Source of the DNA: Diatrype stigma
Lineage: Eukaryota; Ascomycota; Sordariomycetes; Xylariales; Diatrypaceae
Reading direction: 5' to 3'
Assembly (NCBI GenBank): GCA_022225965.2
Contig: JAKJXP020000081.1
Location: 1-64,000, forward strand
DNA: 64,000 nucleotides
This document shows, piece by piece, positions 11,401 to 22,693 of this stretch (positions are counted from its first letter, which is position 1; every line of letters begins with the position of its first letter). Below the pieces are notes generated by a model. The model was not told where the DNA came from. It saw nothing but the letters and a program-made list of their open reading frames with translations, and did no database searches. The translations under genes were made by a program, and so were the position numbers.

Positions 11401-13756
11401 TTGGTAAGTACTGCGAGAAGCGCGACCCGAACCTTGCCTTCATCGCATACCAGAAAGGTCAGAATGATCTCGAGTTGGTCAATATCACCAATGAGAATTC
11501 GATGTACCGAGCTCAGGCGCGATACCTCTTGGAGCGCGCTGATCGCGAACTTTGGAACTTTGTACTCAGCGAAAGTAACATCCACCGCCGCTCCGTCATT
11601 GACCAGGTTGTTGCGACCGCTGTTCCCGAATGCACTGACCCTACCAAGGTCTCCGAAGCCGTCGCTTCATTCTTACACAATGACCTTCCTGGAGAGCTTA
11701 TCGAACTTCTGGAGAAGATCATGCTGGAGCCTTCGCCATTCAACGATAACCCCAGCTTGCAGAACCTGCTCATTCTCACTGCCGCTCGGGCAGACAAGGC
11801 GAGAGTTATGGACTATATTCACAAATTAGATGCCTTCAACCCCGATGACTGTGCACAGCTCTGTATCGATGTTGGCCTTTTCGAAGAGGCCTTCGAGATC
11901 TACAAGAAGGTCGGCAACAAGCTTGCAGCAGCCGATGTGCTTGTCGAACACGTCGTCAGTATTGATCGAGCTCAGAGCTTCGCCGAGGATGTCGATTTGC
12001 CTGAGGTTTGGAGCAAGGTCGCCAAGGCTCAGCTTGATGGACTCCAGATACCAAATGCGATCGAGTCGTACATCAAGGCTGGTGATCCTCGTAACTATGT
12101 CGAGGTGATCGAGGTCGCTACCGAAGCTGGCAAGGATGAGGATCTTATCAAGTATCTCCGCATGGCGCGGAAGACTCTTCGAGAACCTCCCATTGACACC
12201 GGTCTCGCCTTCTGCTATGCCAGGCTTGATCAGCTCGCTGAGTTGGAGGACTTCCTTCGGGGTACCAATGTAGCCAATGTCGAAGAGTCCGGTGACAAGG
12301 CTGCAGGCGAGGGTCTATACCAAGCTGCCAAAATCTTCTACACGAGCATTTCCAACTGGGCCAAACTGGCCACTACCCTTGTCCACTTGGAAGACTACCA
12401 GGCTGCCGTCGAGTGCGCCCGCAAGGCGAATAACATCCGGGTATGGAAGGAAGTCCACGGTGCATGTGTTGCCAAGAAGGAGTTCCGCCTCGCCAAGATC
12501 TGCGGTCTCAACCTGATTGTGGATGCCGAACAGCTGCAGACACTCGTGAAGCAGTACGAGCGCGAAGGATATTTCGATGAGCTCATCGATCTTCTCGAGC
12601 AAGGTCTCGGCCTGGAACGTGCCCATATGGGAATGTTCACCGAACTGGGTATTGCGCTCTCCAAGTACCGGCCTGACAGGCTCATGGAGCACATCAAGCT
12701 CTTCTGGAGCAGAATGAACATGCCTAAGCTGATCCGGGCTTGCGAGGAAGCTAACCTGTGGCCTGAGCTGGTGTTCTGCTACTACCATTACGATGAGTTT
12801 GACAACGCCGCGCTCGCTGTTATGGAACACGCCCAGAATTCTTGGGAGCACCAGCAATTCAAGGACATTGTCGTCAAGGTCGCTAACCTGGAGATCTACT
12901 ATCGCGCAATCAACTTCTATCTTGAGCAACATCCGTCTCTGCTCACTGATCTTCTGCAGGTGCTAACCCCCCGTATCGATGTCAACCGGGTTGTCCGTAT
13001 GTTCCAGAAGTCAGACAATCTACCATTGATCAAGCCCTTCCTCCTCAACGTCCAGCCGCAGAACAAGCGGACGGTCAACGATGCCATCAACGATCTCCTA
13101 ATCGAGGAAGAGGACTACAAAACTCTACGAGATTCTGTTGAGAACTACGACAACTACGATCCTGTCGACCTGGCCAACCGCCTCGAGAAGCATGAGCTCG
13201 TCTTCTTCCGCCAGATTGCCGCGAACATTTACCGCAAGAACAGAAGATGGGAGAAGTCAATCGCTTTGTCAAAGCAAGACAAGCTATCCAAGGATGCCAT
13301 CGAGACTGCTGCCATGTCTGGCAAGGCCGAGGTTGTGGAGGATCTACTTCGCTACGTAAGTCGCCCCTATATTTCATCCCTATCCTACATGCTAACAAAA
13401 CCCTATAGTTTGTCGATATTGGTAACAGAGAGTGCTACGTTGGCATGCTATATGCATGCTACGACCTTGTCCGGCCGGATGTCATCCTTGAGGTTTCATG
13501 GCGTCATGGTCTTCACGACTTCACGATGCCGTACATGATCAATCTGCTCTGCCAGCAGACTAAAGAAATTGCTACTCTCAAGGCGGATAACGAAGCCCGA
13601 AAAATCAAGGAGGCGGCACAGGAGAAGCATGAAGATGATACACCCATCCTTGGGGGTAACCGTCTTATGATTACGGCCGGTCCTGGAACTGCGTCCCCTG
13701 CCCCATTCGGACAAACCAACGGTTTCGCGCCTCAGCCTACTGGCTTTGGTTTCTAG
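8494..13756 (+). CDS. CHC1: Clathrin heavy chain
   Basis: Four exons are inferred: 8494-8580, 8670-9041, 9120-13355 and 13409-13756. Introns are 89, 78 and 53 nt, and all junctions keep frame. The product has 1680 residues, the usual clathrin heavy chain length. It opens with PIKFKELLQLSSIGV, the conserved start of the N-terminal seven-bladed propeller that binds cargo adaptors. The large third exon carries the linker and the alpha-solenoid of CHC repeats through the proximal leg. The last exon holds the hub end (NRECYVGMLYACYDLVRPDV, then HGLHDFTMPYMINLLCQQ), the trimerisation region and a short Gly/Phe/Pro-rich tail. The protein forms the triskelion coat of endocytic, trans-Golgi and endosomal vesicles. 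No damage is visible. ATG 8494 is chosen because it begins the conserved N-terminus and has a CAATGG context. Confidence 0.98.
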
Positions 13757-15717
13757 GTGAACCCGGCACCTTTGATTCATCACCCCGTATATGTGCCGTC
13801 TTACGTACCGGCGATCCCGCTCACTTCGCAAGGTGCTGTACCAGTCTACTACCCCAGCCCTTCGAGATATGGAGTCAAAACGTTCTGAGACTCGGCCTAT
13901 CCTGATTGCACCGACACCATGCGATCCATGACCTTGAACAGTGGCAATGCGTCGCGTGGCTATCAAGGCTCCGCTTGGTCTCCTGCGCTATTAACGTTCC
14001 CCTAAAATGCTTCTGTTGGCGTCGATAATCCTTAAGCATAGTCAAGATGACGCATTTGCGGAGCCCCCCAGTGGAATTAATCTTTCCCCAAAGCCATCCA
14101 CACACATACCCTGGTATCCGATCACCATTATTGTCATAGAAAAGTTGGCGGCGTGGGATTTTGATGACGATGCGTTTTTCATGTAGAGACAATGGGTGAA
14201 GCAAAACATAGACCGCGTATCTACTTTGCTTTCACATCATCTCTAGACAAAATGTGTCAGCTCGATGGAATCCGACATCCGTTTGATATTTGGAATCCTC
14301 CGAGGTCATTACACTTGGTCCTGTATGATAGTACATTATGAAAACTTTTTCTTGTTACCTCGGTCTTAGTAGATTAAGCTCCTGTGCATAGTTGGGCATT
14401 CCCGGGTTCCATCGTAATTGGTGCCCTTGTCCTGGTTCAAAACACGGCGGTTGACCACCTAACTAACAAAGCATCTAGCTACATCCGTTACTTTGCTAAG
14501 TTGTCACCTTAGTTATTGTGCCTTGGTAGGTCCTACAAAAAGGTATTGCAGCTACCAAACTTGAATGCATTGGCTAATTGTATAACTGACATAGCCCGGC
14601 TATCTGGCTGCACCTTTCACTTAGGGGCCCTTAGGCGAATAAGTTGCTATGAGAAGGTGTAAGAACCTTGGGGTGGAAAACAATTGCTTTAGGCAAGCAA
14701 AATGGGTAAGCAGAAGATAACGGCAGGCAACAAGGTGGGAAACGGCCCATTTGTGACATGAATCGCATACTACAGAAGCAGGAATCCCGAAGCCGAAATA
14801 CTCGCGTTATCAGACCAAGCTTCACCTGAGCGTATGGACACCCACGGGTGGCCCGGTGAATCGTGGTCCGGGCCAACTATGACAGGTTTGTAAATCAACA
14901 GGCTGCTACAGTCGATAGGTAGGTCACGTTCATGTCATTGTTGAATTATGTACGTGTAATGGCTAGCCTCCGTACCGTTACTAAAGAACCCGTCGGCAAT
15001 TACAGCTATGGTAAGATCTATATGGCGGCTGCTAGCTATCGTGGCTATGAACCAGAGGCACAGACAACGTAATAGTTGTAGCATAATGTTTTCAGTGGCG
15101 TTTTTCAGTCGGAGGCAGCTGCAAATGTGGGATACTGCGGATCTAGCGAAGCTTTAAGCATATAATGACAATTACAGACACAGTGGCCATTGTTATCCAG
15201 GGGTACCAACTTATGGTGTGAGATCGTATTGTCCATACCGAGCTAAATGTACCGGCGATATGTATAAGCCTCTTTCGAATCTATAGCCTGAAAGATGACG
15301 GATGGTCAAAAAGCCCCGCGAAATCCGAGTCACACACACCAAGCCATTTTATGAAGTTGAAGAATTGCGTATTCGTATGTACTGAAGAAAGGGGCATATC
15401 TCTAGGATGCAACCCCGGTGATTGCTGCTCTTATATACAAGATAAGCCGCAGCAGCCGCAGCAGCAGCAGCAGCAGCAGTAGCAGCAGAGGCCACCAGCC
15501 GTGTATATATACATCGCACAACATGAAAGAAATGCCAATCAAGTGAACCCCGGCCAATTTTCCCTCCGTCCCAATCCCCTACCTGCCACCTTGGAGACGC
15601 GCTCCATCGAATTTTCACGCAAAGAAGGAAAGAAATGCTCGAGCTGGGGCTGGTGATCTTTCCTCACGGAAGAATGGAAGCCCCCCGACCCCCCTCAGCG
15701 TATCTACTGCATGCAGT
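13757..15717. other. Intergenic spacer after clathrin
   Basis: The first few hundred bases are probably the clathrin 3' untranslated region. The rest has only short frames without motifs, plus a CAG-type microsatellite at 15450-15488. Confidence 0.6.
15450..15488. repeat. CAG/CCG trinucleotide microsatellite
   Basis: About a dozen near-perfect CAG units with a few CCG and TAG interruptions. It lies in a spacer, not inside a supported coding frame. Confidence 0.9.
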
Positions 15718-16212
15718 TTAGACCTTGATGACGGTGAAGTCGTCGTCGGGGGTGCAGTTGCCGGGGCCGGCGTAGATGGGGCCGCCGCACCAGCCGTCGA
15801 CGCTGATGGAGATGCCGATGAAGTTGGTGTCGTCGTCGGCGGCGCCGTCGTACTCGATGTCGTCGGCGGTCCAGGACTTGCAGCTGCCGGGGTTGCCGTC
15901 GAACTTGGAGGAGCACTGGAAGGTCAGGGTGCCGTCCCAGCAGGACGAGGTCATGCCGAACTTGATGCCCGAGTCGGTCGCGCACGTGGCGCCCCCGTTC
16001 GGGCTGTTGGTGTTGTACAGCTCCGTCCCGTCCTGCAGCGTCAGCGTGAACCCCTCCGAGTGCCCGATCTCGTTGCCCGCCGGGCCCGAGATCGTCTCGA
16101 ACCCGCCCCGCGAGAACACGAAGTTCAGGTTGTTGGCCGCGAGGGCCCCCCGGGCCGCGAGGCCGAGGGCGAGGGAGAGGGCGAGGGGGCCGGTTTTCGA
16201 GGAGGAGAACAT
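15718..16212 (-). CDS. Small secreted six-cysteine protein, hypothetical
   Basis: A single-exon frame of 164 residues starting at ATG 16212. Residues 1 to about 25 form a classical signal peptide (hydrophobic LALSLALGLAARGALA, cleavage likely after Ala25). The mature part has six cysteines (C77, C91, C100, C111, C142, C153), enough for three disulfides, in an acidic Gly/Asp/Thr-rich chain with no second membrane segment. I do not recognise the family. The size, secretion signal and even cysteine count resemble small secreted or effector-like fungal proteins, but nothing in the sequence shows host interaction. The gene is very GC-rich at third codon positions. A TATA-like box lies about 210 bp upstream and a GTTGTG repeat lies in the probable 5' leader, both supporting a real transcription unit. 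Confidence 0.7.
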   Translation of the reverse strand: MFSSSKTGPLALSLALGLAARGALAANNLNFVFSRGGFETISGPAGNEIGHSEGFTLTLQDGTELYNTNSPNGGATCATDSGIKFGMTSSCWDGTLTFQCSSKFDGNPGSCKSWTADDIEYDGAADDDTNFIGISISVDGWCGGPIYAGPGNCTPDDDFTVIKV

Positions 16213-16324
16213 GTTGATGGTGATGGTGTTGGTAGGTAGGTAGTTGGGGGAGTGCCTTTGGTGGTCTAGTTGTGAGGAGCTAAGTTCGATGTGATGTTGA
16301 TCGGTGGAAGAGAGGTGCTCTTGG

Positions 16325-16370
16325 GTTGTAGTTGTGGTTGTGGTTGTGGTTGTGGTTGTGATGGTGGTGG
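16325..16370. repeat. GTTGTG/GGTGGT microsatellite in the leader of the secreted protein gene
   Basis: About six tandem GTTGTG units followed by GGT units (CACAAC on the coding strand). It lies between the TATA-like box and the start codon of the gene at 15718-16212, so it is probably transcribed as 5' leader. Confidence 0.85.
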
Positions 16371-16422
16371 TTGATGAAGATGCTTCTTTCGTCTGTACTC
16401 ATCGACGGGAGACGCGGAGCAT

Positions 16423-16430
16423 TATTTATA
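16423..16430 (-). promoter_or_regulatory. TATA-like box of the six-cysteine protein gene
   Basis: The minus strand reads TATAAATA about 210 bp upstream of ATG 16212. Spacing would place transcription start near 16390-16400. Confidence 0.45.
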
Positions 16431-17731
16431 ATCGAGCGGAGGGACTCATGCACATTCTGTTGCCTGGTGCTCGCTCTGCCTCCCCCCTATCCCCTTTTAC
16501 CCCGTAGATCAGAGAAGGCAGCACGATCTCCATCTCCCCCATATCCCCCGTAAACCCCATACCCCAGAGCGATGAGTTCCAGCAAGCTCCGGTAGGACGG
16601 CCTAGCGTTTCGCATCCGATTCTCGTGCCTTCCCCCGCCCGCTTCCAGCCTTGAACACCACTGCGGTCGATGACGGTGGGAAGATCCTCAACTTGTCGAG
16701 TATAGCGGCGCAAGGCTATATCTGCTAAGCTGAGTTCGTGTGCGGCACGGTTCGTGATGGAGGTTGACTCGAATGTGAGGAAGCCCACACAAGTCCACGT
16801 GTTTCCATATATTCTACCAACCATCCCCTGGTTAAAACCGGGTATCGATCTATATGTGGCTGGTGGGAGACGTCGGTTGTAGGTATATGGGATCTTCATC
16901 AAGAAGATCTTCATCTAGAGGTGGTGGTTACGTACGACTGGGTCGCTGGTGTTTGATCTTATGTGCATAGTCAGCTGCTAGGTGCTGGATAGCATCATCT
17001 CCCCACAAGCTTATTGACGATCGGCATACCTACATTCTACTGCTGGCCCTTGCTATCACCACCTGTGGGCCAATGGTAGGCAATACTTGACGTATGTGAC
17101 CATAGGGGGGGTATTCGTAGACAATCCTACGGAATATAGGAAGCAAAGCAGCCACGCGAGCCGCACAGCTCGCATGATCCAGACCACCGAGCTGTGAGGT
17201 CATAACCCGTCCAGGTATTTATATGAACCATCCTATAGATCTCTACCACAGCTGCCCATCACTGATTAGCATCTCTAGTATACCTGAGAATGCCTGTATT
17301 AATGGCCGGGGCGAAACAAGTGCATGCTTGATTCATTTGCGTGCCTGCGTCGGCTGCGTGACTGTAACCTATTAGAAGTGCCTTCCTGTTCAGGCGACGC
17401 CTGCGCGCCTAGCAAGCGAGGTAAAACCTGGCAGCCTTGGAAAAAGCGGCGGCCGTGCCACGAGGCTGCAGGAGCTGAGCATCTACGGCGCCGATGGCTT
17501 AAAGCTTATATATGCAACATGGCACACCATTATGTCATAGTCCCGAAGTGGTAGCCAGACCCCCGGGGCCCGTTTTCATAGATGCTCTTGATGCTGTATG
17601 TGCGCATGTAACGTGATAAATACTGTAACTATAACCTTGTTATGTAACTACACGGTTAAGTTGGTAGTTATGAACAAGGACTTGAAAGCTGCGCCATGCT
17701 ATGTATAAAACCCAAAGCAGATAGGGCGATC

Positions 17732-17779
17732 CCCCGTTACCCCGTTACCCCGTTACCCCGTCATCCCGTCATCCCGTCA
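17732..17779. repeat. 8-bp tandem repeat (CCCCGTTA/TCCCGTCA), six copies
   Basis: Three identical CCCCGTTA units are followed by variants ending in GTCA. The sequence is non-coding. Confidence 0.9.
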
Positions 17780-17831
17780 CCCCCGGGTCCCCACCCCCAT
17801 TGCCCGATCTCCACCCTTATTCCCCGAGTCT

Positions 17832-17866
17832 CCAGCCCAGCCCAGCCCAGCCCAGCCCAGCCCAGC
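17832..17866. repeat. 5-bp tandem repeat (CCAGC), about seven copies
   Basis: Perfect tandem CCAGC units in spacer DNA, about 50 bp downstream of the 8-bp tandem repeat. Confidence 0.9.
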
Positions 17867-19095
17867 GTTGCGTACTATATACTGTGTAGGTAGGTACGTA
17901 GTAGCTGAAACCGCCCCACGTTATGCTGATCCAGGTACACACAGACCAGTGCATCTGTAAGTCCGGCCGAAGATCACCAATGCCTACCTACTTCAGGTAA
18001 TACCTACTTCAGGTAACAAGGCGCTTTATACTTCGTAAGATCAATCACATCAGACTATAATACGGTGTTTACTACAAAGACCAATAGCCATATAAGGCTT
18101 ACAGAGATCCTCGATATATATCATCGATCCAGGAACATAAATTAGTCGAATGCCTACATACCACATGCTACATAGTGTAAGCATCTAAAGTCGTTCCATA
18201 CTACCTACTTAGGGAGGTAGTGGGTGTGCAAGCAGCTAGTCTTATGGCCACCAATCGGTTGGGATAAAGCGGCAATGACGATGCTACGTAGGAAAGGCTA
18301 TATATAGATTATACAGACCATATCATATCCCCATCATCCCCATTAACAAGCGATATCAGCGAAGCCAGGGTTCCCCCGGATCATCGCTGTGATCGGCGCA
18401 CGAGGTAGCTATTCTTACTACGACACGTACGATGGCTTCGGACACGCTTGGGGGAGAAGGCATTCGCCGTCTGGGATCTTCGCGACTCGAGAGTGCCGAG
18501 GAACCGAATTTATCGGGATAGAGCGGAGTTACGGGGATCTTCTGTGGTATACAAATCCGCAGCACCGGGAACCCAGCTTCGACACACATCGGTCTGACGT
18601 CATTTGGTCGTTGGAACTAGTGCTCGATGCAAGTAAGGCATGCAAGAAGACTTTATGATGCAACAGTGGCTGTAATGCCTAGTTAGTTACCTAGCCTTCG
18701 GGTATAATTGGAAGGTTATGGATAGACTAACCCACGAAAGATCTATGCAGGTACGTATGATCATAAATGTATATATGTGTCGGACTGCTGCAGAAGGGGT
18801 CGTTTGACAGTCTAGGGCATAGGACATCGCCTCTCCTGTCGAACCTGTCTACAGCTAGCTGTATTCCATGAAAACTTTGCAAGATATAGTGTCGCACACT
18901 CCAGTCGCTACCTAGATGGTCTGCAGCTATCTACGTACGAATAGGAGAAATAGCCTAGTACCAGGTGTGGCAGTTGTGGCCACTTCAAGGAGCAATCAAA
19001 CGATACTATCAGTTATTTGTTCGTTCAAGACCTTAATCTCGACATCGCTACCATGGAGATATACATGTTCATATTTGTCGAACACCCAAGTTTCA

Positions 19096-19626
19096 TCAAC
19101 TACCTGGTAACTCTTGTGGTATAACACTCTCTTCGCCGTGTAGTTCAGCAACTTTACCAATCGAAACTTTCTTCCATTTGCCGTACTTCATCCACAGAAA
19201 TACGGGCACCGCCCAACTTGCAGCAAGTAGTACAGAGAGGACTACAGTCACTGCTATTGCAGGACTTGAAAATATCTGATGATTTCCTAATCCCGAGACA
19301 GCATCGCCGCCGCCCCCTGTATTATTCCGAGACGATGTCTGCGGATCTGGGCTCCCGAGTGGTGTGGTGGTTGATATATGAGGGGATGCCGTAGTCCTAA
19401 GAACACTATCGCTACTAGGAGATGTCGAGGTGGAAACTGTGGCTGTGAGTCGATCGATACCATCATCATTCAAGGCAGCCTGTAGTCTACCCGGTACGAA
19501 GTCGAACCATGTGTCGATATCACCACAGCACGAGTCTGAACCAGGAGCAATACAGCACCCTTTACCTACACCCATTTTGCAGGTCTCTATCCATATGCCA
19601 TCATGCAACATCCCTGATATTAACAC
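19096..19626 (-). CDS. Single-pass membrane protein with Cys-rich ectodomain, 3' exon (partial model)
   Basis: The open frame gives about 176 residues but begins without a convincing start, so it is probably the last exon of a spliced gene. It contains a Cys-rich motif (TCKMGVGKGCC, then DSCCGDIDTWFDF) and a Ser/Thr/Pro-rich linker likely to be O-glycosylated. A 25-residue hydrophobic segment (AIAVTVVLSVLLAASWAVPV) and a basic cytoplasmic tail (KYGKWKK) follow. This is the layout of a fungal family of unnamed type I cell-surface proteins. An upstream frame at about 19690-19850 on the same strand could supply 5' exons, but I could not find a join that keeps frame without a stop. If translation starts internally, the first ATG is at 19611. 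A decayed gene is also possible. Confidence 0.5.
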   Translation of the reverse strand: MLISGMLHDGIWIETCKMGVGKGCCIAPGSDSCCGDIDTWFDFVPGRLQAALNDDGIDRLTATVSTSTSPSSDSVLRTTASPHISTTTPLGSPDPQTSSRNNTGGGGDAVSGLGNHQIFSSPAIAVTVVLSVLLAASWAVPVFLWMKYGKWKKVSIGKVAELHGEESVIPQELPGS

Positions 19627-20928
19627 TAGGTCAGCATCTGCACAAGAGCATTATCTGATCTTTTGATCAGCGTCGTCGTGTGGAGAGATGGCATATAGAC
19701 AGAGAGATACAAACCGTCTCTTAGACACATCTTGGGACAGGCCATGACGACAGGGTATTACTCTGTTTATCAATGAGAACCTCTCCATACAATAGCGACT
19801 ATCTATATCTGACGGAAGGCTAGAGAATGTCAGAAACCTAGGAACCATCATTGATCGAAGCGCCAAAGCATGCCGATGGGAACCATGGGATTTGTCTGAC
19901 CGTACACCATCCCGTTTATTATCAGCATCAGCATACATGCAGTGGCATCCAGGTTTCAGCCACGAATGGATTCAGTACAATCGAAGAGTGCCTTGGCACA
20001 TATACGTGATGATACCCAAGGGAGAGGAGCCCCTATTATAGACGCAGCTGGTGGATCGCTGCTAGGTACTAATAGGTACTAATAGGTACCTCGGTACATG
20101 TAGTCTAGTGATATCTAAATGCCTACATACATACATACATATATATGTAATCCCATACTATCGCTACAATGACCTGTAGAAGTAACTAGCGGGTTGCTGC
20201 TAGATATAATTACAGACGTTGAACTTCGAACACATTCAAACATACAAGCTAAAAATCTTGATCGTGTCGTATAAAAAGACGGCGTGATAGTTGTTCGTAA
20301 ACTATCTTATGAAGGATCTTATGAAGGTAAGTCTGGAGGATAGGACGAAGTACCTTCGTTCTCTAGCGCGATAGCCCCTGGCAGCCCTGGCAAGGCTAGA
20401 GAGAGAGCAGCCGCTAACAACTAGCTTCGGTACCTTCAGTCTTCAGAGCATTTTACGTCCTTTTCACGACCTTCTTTTCTACCAGAAGCTACTTAGTATC
20501 CATACAACCGAACGTTCCCAATCGACCCTAGAGACCCATTGGCGACCTGCCGTGCAGCCTGACACGAACGAATGAGGCGCTTCAATCTTCCTCCCTGCTG
20601 CAAAGAGTAATCGACGAATGTAGCAAGGTCGCTACCGGGTCGGAAAGCGATTTCCTCCCGTGGCACAATATTTCCCCCTTTCCCGATCTCCCAATAGAGA
20701 GAATACACGACGACCACCCCACCCCCTTGACCTACGTATAGGGGAGTGGACTTGGCAGAAAGCCAAACCGAGTCGAAGCAGCAACACGACCGAAGGAAAG
20801 AAAGAAAGATAGAAAAAACAATACAAAAGTAATACAATCGAATCGAACGAGAACAACCGACCGACCGATTGATTAATCGCAATCGATCGGCCGACCAAGC
20901 CCCGACCGGACCAGCAGTTCACCGACCC
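19627..20928. other. Spacer, possible 5' exons of the 19-kb gene and deacetylase leader
   Basis: 19690-19850 may hold minus-strand exon sequence of the membrane protein gene. The part from about 20790 is purine-rich (GAAA units) and probably forms the leader of the deacetylase. Tandem AGGTACTAAT units occur near 20065-20095. Confidence 0.4.
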
Positions 20929-21837
20929 ATGCCGCGCTGCTGCCTCCCGGGGCTCTTCCGGCTGCCGTCGAAGCTGCGGCGGCGGGCGCGGCGGCGGCGG
21001 ATGACGACGCTGGGGGCGCTGGGGGCGCTGGCGCTGCTGCTCCTGGTGCCCTTCTGGGCCGTGTACCGGCCGCCGCGGGCGCTGATCGCGCACTTCGCGC
21101 GGCGCTGGCCCGACGTGCTGTGGGAGGTGCCCGTGGCCCCGGGAAACCGCGTCGTCGCCCTGACCATCGACGACGCGCCCTCCGAGCACACCCAGGACAT
21201 CCTCGCCGCCCTCAACGGCGCCGGCGCCCACGCCACCTTCTTCGTCATCGGCGGCCAGGTCCCCGGCCGCGAGGAGACCCTCGCCGACGTCGTCCGCAGC
21301 GGCTCCGAGCTCGGCAACCACGCCATGCACGACGAGCCCTCGCGCGCGCTGCCCGACGACGAGCTCGCCGCCCAGATCGAGGCCGTGCGCGACCGCATCC
21401 GGGAGGCGTACGCGGCGGCCTGGCGGCGGGACGAAGGCGGCGACGATGACGATAGTGGGAATGGGGGACATCGCGCCGTCTTGCTGCCGCCGCAGTACTT
21501 CCGGCCCGGGTCCGGGTTCTTCAGCGACCGCATGCGGCGGCTGCTCGACCGGCTGGGGTTCCGGCTCGTGCTCGGCGGCGTGTACCCGCACGACCCGCAG
21601 ATCGCGTCGCCGTGGCTCAACGCCCGCCACATCCTCAGCATGGTGCGGCCCGGCGCCATCATCGTCTGCCACGACCGCCGGAAGTGGACCGCGCCCATGC
21701 TGCGCAAGGTCCTGCCCGAGCTCAAGCGCCGCGGGTACCGCGTCGTCAGCGTCACCGAGCTGCTCCAGGAGGCGGCGCCGAGCGGCGGCGCCGGTCCGAG
21801 CACGGACGCGGATTCGGGTGCGGGCACGGCGCCGTGA
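20929..21837 (+). CDS. Membrane-anchored polysaccharide deacetylase (NodB/CE4-like)
   Basis: A single-exon gene of 302 residues. ATG 20929 is the first ATG of the frame and precedes a very basic cytoplasmic stretch ([10 protein letters not shown]). Residues about 27-42 form one transmembrane segment (LGALALLLLVPFWAV), so the catalytic domain should face the lumen or cell exterior in type II topology. The NodB motifs follow in order: TIDDAPSEHT (metal and catalytic Asp pair), GNHAMHDEPS (His motif), RPGSGFFS (Arg motif), HDPQIASPW, and IIVCHDR near the end. The His motif spaces its two His residues as HxxH, whereas canonical NodB has HSxxH; I think this fungal subfamily shares that form. Such enzymes remove N-acetyl groups from chitin-type polymers; the substrate here is not established. 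An Asp-rich insertion lies before the Arg motif, and the C-terminus is Ser/Gly-rich. Third positions are almost all G or C. Confidence 0.85.
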   Translation: MPRCCLPGLFRLPSKLRRRARRRRMTTLGALGALALLLLVPFWAVYRPPRALIAHFARRWPDVLWEVPVAPGNRVVALTIDDAPSEHTQDILAALNGAGAHATFFVIGGQVPGREETLADVVRSGSELGNHAMHDEPSRALPDDELAAQIEAVRDRIREAYAAAWRRDEGGDDDDSGNGGHRAVLLPPQYFRPGSGFFSDRMRRLLDRLGFRLVLGGVYPHDPQIASPWLNARHILSMVRPGAIIVCHDRRKWTAPMLRKVLPELKRRGYRVVSVTELLQEAAPSGGAGPSTDADSGAGTAP

Positions 21838-22693
21838 GAATGAAGAGGGCGAACGAATGGACGAAACGAACGAGGATACCTACTTGGTGTGAACCCTACC
21901 CTTCCTTACCCCTACTACTACGGATCAGTCTGCCATCGAGATCTCTGGGTCAATGTTGTCGTTCACCAGACATCTCGGTATCATTGAAAAGAAAAGAGGG
22001 AGAGGGAGAGGGAGAAAAGGAAGGGGGCACTTAGCACCATATCTCTCATAGATACTCCGATATAAGGACGTGTAGCTCGCTCGTATGAGCGCGATGAGTG
22101 CCGCGTTCTGCGCAGGCTCGGGAAATACTTGATATAGAAAGTAAGATGTCTCTCAAGGGTGGGGGGTTCTAGAGGACTACACGCGCTAGCATTTTGTCTC
22201 TCATACCCAGGGTATAGAAAGGAGGCACCACCCTACCGCCAGGACTGGGTCGGTCGTCATACCTACTGTATATGGATGCTATATACACACACATACACAT
22301 ACATATAACTAGAAACACGGCGGCCTTCATGACGAGAGCTCGTACATATTTTCCGCACACTACGCAAAAATATAGGACGAAGTAAAGCAAAGCCCCCTCT
22401 TTTTCCAACTTCAGATGAAATATTTATTACCTGCGTAATCGTCACCAGATGATCCACACGATCCCGATCATGTAAATGAATGCAGTCTCGAGGGTGCTGT
22501 TGTAGGAATTTTCGGGATCAAAGACCGGATCAGGTTCTGATTCTGTATGTGTGTGTGGGTGTGTGTGCCCTGACCGTTTGCTTGCTTGTCTGTCTGTCTG
22601 TCTAGCTATAATTGTGGGATCTATATGATATGATAACTCGCAATAGCAAGAAAGAATAAAAAATAAACCATCCAATTCTTTCCAATTCTCCAC
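21838..22693. other. Convergent 3' spacer
   Basis: This spacer separates the convergent deacetylase and PLP-enzyme genes and probably holds both 3' untranslated regions. It contains GT repeats and (TGTC)n near 22545-22605. No gene was seen. Confidence 0.65.

Larger units (their letters stand above)
16431..19095. other. Gene-poor spacer with simple repeats
   Basis: No supported gene. It contains two tandem repeats (17732-17779 and 17832-17866), a direct duplication of CCTACTTCAGGTAA at about 17987-18014, and many TACCTA-type motifs. The frames at 17324, 18356 and 18389 lack family motifs, and the last two overlap on opposite strands. Confidence 0.6.

Noticed and set aside
17732..17866. CCCCGTTA and CCAGC tandem repeats as possible interstitial telomere or CRISPR-like array
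   Set aside because: The units are 8 and 5 bp with no spacers and do not match TTAGGG. They are ordinary tandem repeats.
20632..21827. Long minus-strand frames across the deacetylase gene
   Set aside because: Shadows of a GC-rich coding exon. The plus strand carries ordered NodB motifs.
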